DNA of 9,060 nt, from NCBI GenBank assembly GCA_028691625.1, contig JAQUYZ010000047.1, positions 1 to 9,060 of the forward strand, in the 5' to 3' direction. Both the position numbers and the translations under genes were made by a program. This DNA is from Eubacteriales bacterium. Its GTDB lineage: Bacteria; Bacillota; Clostridia; Peptostreptococcales; Anaerovoracaceae. Within the stretch, counting starts at the first letter, position 1; every line of letters starts with the position of its first letter. Shown in pieces: positions 5,628 to 9,060 of this stretch. Below the pieces are notes generated by a model that did no database searches, was not told the origin of the DNA, and worked only from the letters and a program-made list of their open reading frames with translations.

Positions 5628-6977
5628 ATGGGCAGACTTTTTGGAACAGACGGAGTAAGGGGCGTTGCAAATTCGGAACTGACACCGGAACTTGCGTTTA
5701 ATCTGGGAAAGGCCGGTGCATATGTCCTCAGCAAGGATCAGCAAAGACCGGTCGTTTTGATCGCAAAGGATACAAGGATCTCGGGAGACATGCTTGAGGA
5801 CGCCATCAGTGCGGGAATTCTTGCAATGGGAGGAAATGTGATCAAGGCAGGTGTTCTTCCGACCCCTGCGGCAGCATATCTGGTTAAATATTATAAAGCC
5901 GATGCAGGCGTGGTTATTTCTGCATCTCACAATCCCTTCGAATACAACGGGATCAAATTTTTCAACGGAGAAGGCTTCAAACTGGATGATGATATCGAGG
6001 ATGAAATTGAAGATATTATACTTAGAAATATTGACGTGAACAGCCATATCACTGGGGATAGGCTGGGACGCTGCCTGGAGGCGGAAGAAGATGCCCTTAC
6101 CCTGTATGCCGATTTTCTGAAAAGCACCATCGATACCAATCTCAACGGGTTCAGACTCGTGATCGACTGTGCCAACGGAGCATCCTACCGGGTTGCCGAG
6201 AAGGTGTTTCGGGAGCTCGGTGCTGAGGTGACTGCCATTTACAATGAGCCGAATGGGCTGAACATCAATGAAAAATGCGGATCCACTCATCCGGATGAGT
6301 TGCAGAGGACGGTCTTGTCAACAAATGCCGATCTGGGGCTGGCTTTTGACGGTGATGCAGACAGACTGATTGCCGTTGACGAGCTGGGTCGGCTGATCGA
6401 CGGCGATAAAATGATCTATATCTGTGCCAGGATGCTGAAGGAAAGGGATCAACTCCCCGGGGACCTCGTGACGGCGACCGTCATGAGCAACATCGGCTTT
6501 CACCGTGCCATCGATAGTATCCACTGCAAGGTGGAAACGACACAAGTCGGGGACCGCTATGTTCTGGAAAGCATGCTGAAAACAGGCTGCACCATCGGGG
6601 GTGAGCAGTCCGGGCATATCATATTTTTGAACCATACCACCACGGGAGACGGGATCCTGTCTGCGCTGCAGCTGATCAAGGCCATCAAAGCGTCAGGCGA
6701 GAAGCCGTCGGTTCTGGCTGATGAGGTGACCATCTATCCGCAGGTGCTGAAGAATGCGAAAATTAAGAACGAAAATAAGAAAAAATATATGACCGATCCG
6801 GAGATCAGCAGTGAAATCAAGCGGCTGGAAGAGATCATGGCAGGGGAAGGCCGGGTGCTCATCCGCCCTTCGGGAACGGAGCCGCTGGTCAGAGTGATGA
6901 TAGAGGGTAAGGATATTGGGCAGATCACAAAGCTGGCAGAAAATCTGGCATCTTTGTTGACAAAAAGATTTGGATAG
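5628..6977 (+). CDS. glmM: Phosphoglucosamine mutase GlmM
   Basis: GlmM converts glucosamine-6-phosphate to glucosamine-1-phosphate, the second step from fructose-6-phosphate to UDP-GlcNAc and so to peptidoglycan. The 449 residues match the family length. All four phosphohexomutase elements are present: the phosphoserine loop SASHNP with S100, the Mg-binding DGDADR (241-246), the sugar-binding GEQSGH (325-330), and the phosphate-binding RPSGTEP (413-419). The N-terminus GRLFGTDGVRG is characteristic of GlmM rather than phosphomannomutase. AAGGAG (5616-5621) sits 6 bases before the ATG. GlmM is known in several Firmicutes to bind CdaA and lower its activity, which gives a reason for its place in this operon. 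Confidence 0.97.
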   Translation: MGRLFGTDGVRGVANSELTPELAFNLGKAGAYVLSKDQQRPVVLIAKDTRISGDMLEDAISAGILAMGGNVIKAGVLPTPAAAYLVKYYKADAGVVISASHNPFEYNGIKFFNGEGFKLDDDIEDEIEDIILRNIDVNSHITGDRLGRCLEAEEDALTLYADFLKSTIDTNLNGFRLVIDCANGASYRVAEKVFRELGAEVTAIYNEPNGLNINEKCGSTHPDELQRTVLSTNADLGLAFDGDADRLIAVDELGRLIDGDKMIYICARMLKERDQLPGDLVTATVMSNIGFHRAIDSIHCKVETTQVGDRYVLESMLKTGCTIGGEQSGHIIFLNHTTTGDGILSALQLIKAIKASGEKPSVLADEVTIYPQVLKNAKIKNENKKKYMTDPEISSEIKRLEEIMAGEGRVLIRPSGTEPLVRVMIEGKDIGQITKLAENLASLLTKRFG

Positions 6978-6988
6978 GGGGAACGCAT

Positions 6989-8818
6989 ATGTGTGGAATC
7001 GTTGGATACATCGGCGACGGAAATGCTTGTGACATTATTATCGACGGGTTGAAAAAGCTGGAATACAGAGGCTATGATTCCTCGGGAATCGCCATCTATA
7101 AGGACGGCAAGATCGAGGTCAGAAAATACAAGGGAAGGATCGCGAATCTGGAGGCGGCCATAGCGGGCGAGTGTTTTGACAGCGGCGTGGGTATCGGTCA
7201 TACAAGGTGGGCAACCCATGGTGCACCGTCAGATGTAAACGCCCATCCCCACAGCAATATGGACCATACCGTTGCCATTGTCCATAACGGCATTATTGAA
7301 AACTATGTGGAACTGAGAGAATGGCTGATCAAGGAGCACGGGATCGTGTTCACCTCGGAAACCGACACGGAAGTCATCGCTCACCTCATCGGTCTCTACT
7401 TTGACGGAGATCTGGTGGATGCCGTATTTAAAGCGGTCGACAAGATGAGAGGGGCCTATGGGATCGCTGTCGTCTGCAGCAAGGAGCCCGATAAACTGGT
7501 TGCGGTCAGAAAGGACAGTCCGCTGGTGGTCGGACTTGGAGCTGGGTGTAATTTTATCGCTTCGGATATTCCCGCACTGCTGAAGCATGTCCGAAGTATT
7601 TATCTGATCGAAAACAACGAAACCGTCGTCCTGACCAAGAATGACGTGAAGATTTACAATGCAGACAGGAAAGAAGTGAAGCGGGAAGTATTCCACGTAA
7701 CCTGGGATGCGGATGCCGCCGAAAAGGAAGGCTTTGATCACTTCATGATCAAGGAAATCCACGAGCAGCCAAAAGGGCTGTATGAAACGCTGAACAGAAG
7801 ACTGGACGAGAACGGCATCATCAAGCTGGACGGTATTTCTCTGACAAAAGAGGACCTCGAAAAATTCAATAAAATTTATATTGTCGCCTGCGGTACGGCG
7901 TATCATGCCGGACTGGTCGGAAAATATATCATTGAGAAGCTGGCGAAAATCCCGGTGGAGATCGATGTGGCCTCGGAATTCCGTTACAGAGATCCGTTCG
8001 TGGATGACAAGACTCTGTTCATCGCCATCAGCCAGTCGGGAGAAACCCTTGATACGCTGGCGGCCCTGAGAGAAGCAAAGAACAAGGGCGCCCGCATTCT
8101 GTCCGTGGTCAATGTGGTGGGAAGCTCTGTGGCGAGAGAGTCTGATGATGTATTCTATACCTGGGCGGGACCGGAAATCGCCGTTGCTTCAACCAAGGCG
8201 TATACCACCCAGCTCATGTGTATGTATCTCATTGCCTTATATATGGGCTATACAAAGGGCATTCTCGATATGGAAGTATATCGCCGCTATATTGAGGAAC
8301 TGAAGCAGATTCCTGACAAGCTCAAAGGGCTGCTGGATCAGGAAGCGGATATTTCAGAAATCGCCAAGGAGATCTATAAAAAGGAACAGGTCTTCTTCAT
8401 CGGAAGAGGTTTGGATTCCGGCGTATCCTTTGAAGGCTCCCTGAAGCTGAAGGAAATCTCCTACATCAATTCCTTTGCCATCGCGGCCGGGGAACTGAAG
8501 CACGGAACCATAGCCCTGATCGAGCAGGGGACTCTTGTCATCGCTCTGGCAACTCAGAACCGTCTCTTTGAAAAGATGCTCTCCAACATTCAGGAGGTCA
8601 AGGCGAGAGGCGCCAACGTCATCGGTCTTGCGAAGCAAGGCAACAAGGAGATCGAGAAGCAGGCAGCGAAGGTCATCTACATTCCGGACTGCATGGATGA
8701 AATCACTCCGCTGCTGTCTGTCGTGCCGCTCCAGCTGCTGGCTTACAACATCGCGAAGCTGAGAGGCTGCGACATCGACAAGCCAAAGAATCTGGCCAAG
8801 TCAGTTACAGTAGAATAA
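6989..8818 (+). CDS. glmS: Glutamine--fructose-6-phosphate aminotransferase (isomerising) GlmS
   Basis: GlmS makes glucosamine-6-phosphate from fructose-6-phosphate and glutamine, the committed step of amino-sugar synthesis. The 609 residues match the family. The N-terminal class II glutamine amidotransferase domain starts with the nucleophile C2 (MCGIVGYIG) and has HTRWATHG (71-78), HNG (99-101) and D126. The two SIS sugar-isomerase domains follow: ACGTAYHAG (C301-G302-T303) and SQSGE (348-352) in the first, GRGLDSG and SLKLKE in the second. The C-terminal tail ends NLAKSVTVE with the conserved lysine K604. AGGGGGA (6976-6982) sits 6 bases before the ATG and overlaps the glmM stop. The 11-base gap to glmM leaves no space for a glmS ribozyme, so control must lie elsewhere, for example at the operon promoter or at protein level. 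It is the last gene before a terminator. Confidence 0.98.
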   Translation: MCGIVGYIGDGNACDIIIDGLKKLEYRGYDSSGIAIYKDGKIEVRKYKGRIANLEAAIAGECFDSGVGIGHTRWATHGAPSDVNAHPHSNMDHTVAIVHNGIIENYVELREWLIKEHGIVFTSETDTEVIAHLIGLYFDGDLVDAVFKAVDKMRGAYGIAVVCSKEPDKLVAVRKDSPLVVGLGAGCNFIASDIPALLKHVRSIYLIENNETVVLTKNDVKIYNADRKEVKREVFHVTWDADAAEKEGFDHFMIKEIHEQPKGLYETLNRRLDENGIIKLDGISLTKEDLEKFNKIYIVACGTAYHAGLVGKYIIEKLAKIPVEIDVASEFRYRDPFVDDKTLFIAISQSGETLDTLAALREAKNKGARILSVVNVVGSSVARESDDVFYTWAGPEIAVASTKAYTTQLMCMYLIALYMGYTKGILDMEVYRRYIEELKQIPDKLKGLLDQEADISEIAKEIYKKEQVFFIGRGLDSGVSFEGSLKLKEISYINSFAIAAGELKHGTIALIEQGTLVIALATQNRLFEKMLSNIQEVKARGANVIGLAKQGNKEIEKQAAKVIYIPDCMDEITPLLSVVPLQLLAYNIAKLRGCDIDKPKNLAKSVTVE

Positions 8819-8835
8819 AGAAAACTACAAAATAC

Positions 8836-8866
8836 ACAGCTAGTAGTGATTGCTAGCTGTTTTTTT
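8836..8866 (+). terminator. Intrinsic terminator of the cdaA-glmS operon
   Basis: An 8-bp perfect stem (ACAGCTAG, 8836-8843, with CTAGCTGT, 8853-8860) with a 9-base loop runs into seven T (8860-8866). It begins 18 bases after the glmS stop. Confidence 0.9.
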
Positions 8867-9060
8867 GTGCGTTTTTATTTGTCCTATTTTCCGATCTCAC
8901 TGCATATCTTACAATACCAGAGCATTGCACGAGACTTTGAGATAGTCTTTCGTTATTTTTAAGACTTAACTTTGTTCAGTTTTTTTAAGACTGAATAATA
9001 TAAAAAAACTCATATTAATCTACAATAAAAATTCGAAAAAAATCTGAAGACAAAACTTAA
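8867..9060. other. AT-rich non-coding end of window with short repeats
   Basis: No gene is visible in these 194 bases on either strand. The 11-mer TTTTTAAGACT occurs at 8956-8966 and 8982-8992, 26 bases apart. The reverse complement of its AAGACT core occurs at 8944-8949. TTCAGT (8975-8980) and ACTGAA (8990-8995) could form a 6-bp hairpin, but no T run follows on either strand, so I do not call a terminator. This may be the upstream region of a gene beyond the window. Confidence 0.5.

Noticed and set aside
5625..6290. Minus-strand reading frame of 221 codons opposite glmM
   Set aside because: Antisense to the conserved phosphoserine and Mg-binding motifs of glmM; no recognisable domain.
7229..7906. 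Minus-strand reading frame of 225 codons opposite glmS
   Set aside because: Antisense to glmS, which is intact and full length; no recognisable domain.
8972..9001. Promoter TTGTTC-18-TAATAT near the right edge
   Set aside because: Both hexamers are poor matches in AT-rich DNA and no downstream gene is visible in the window.

Overview
The window reads as a chromosomal, housekeeping segment of a low-to-mid-GC Gram-positive anaerobe, most likely a member of the Clostridia. The grounds are the gene set and order (recD2-comF, then hpf/raiA, then cdaA-cdaR-glmM-glmS), strong AGGAGG-type ribosome binding sites, and AT-rich spacers between moderately GC-rich genes. All supported genes are on the + strand. 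I see no transposase, phage gene or CRISPR array. I would not assign a genus.

Layout. Bases 1-2276 hold the 3' part of a RecD2-type helicase gene, cut by the left edge, overlapping a ComF-family phosphoribosyltransferase gene by 4 bases. The next 640 bases have no protein gene but are the most interesting part. Starting on the first base after the comF stop there is a roughly 165-nt highly structured RNA, closed by a 10-bp terminal helix. Its position between comF and raiA matches the orphan 'raiA motif' RNA known from Firmicutes and Actinobacteria. An AT-rich stretch follows with two perfect DnaA boxes plus one good variant, two promoter-like sequences, a homopurine tract and a small inverted repeat. 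Then comes the gene for long-form hibernation-promoting factor (RaiA/HPF), ended by a strong intrinsic terminator at 3465-3494.

Bases 3519-8866 look like one complete transcription unit. A good sigma-A promoter precedes cdaA (diadenylate cyclase), cdaR (its membrane-anchored YbbR-domain regulator), glmM (phosphoglucosamine mutase) and glmS (glucosamine-6-phosphate synthase), and an intrinsic terminator follows. The unit couples c-di-AMP synthesis to the first steps of peptidoglycan precursor supply: GlmS makes glucosamine-6-phosphate, GlmM converts it to glucosamine-1-phosphate, and GlmM and CdaR are known modulators of CdaA. Only 11 bases separate glmM from glmS, so the glmS ribozyme that sits at this junction in Bacillus subtilis has no room here. 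The last ~190 bases are AT-rich and non-coding, with only short repeats.

The best candidate for unusual biology is 2231-2916: a probable raiA RNA whose promoter may lie inside the comF reading frame, followed by DnaA boxes placed between two candidate promoters of the ribosome-hibernation gene. The RNA class is already described, although its molecular role is not well understood. The DnaA-box arrangement is, as far as I know, not a standard feature of this locus.
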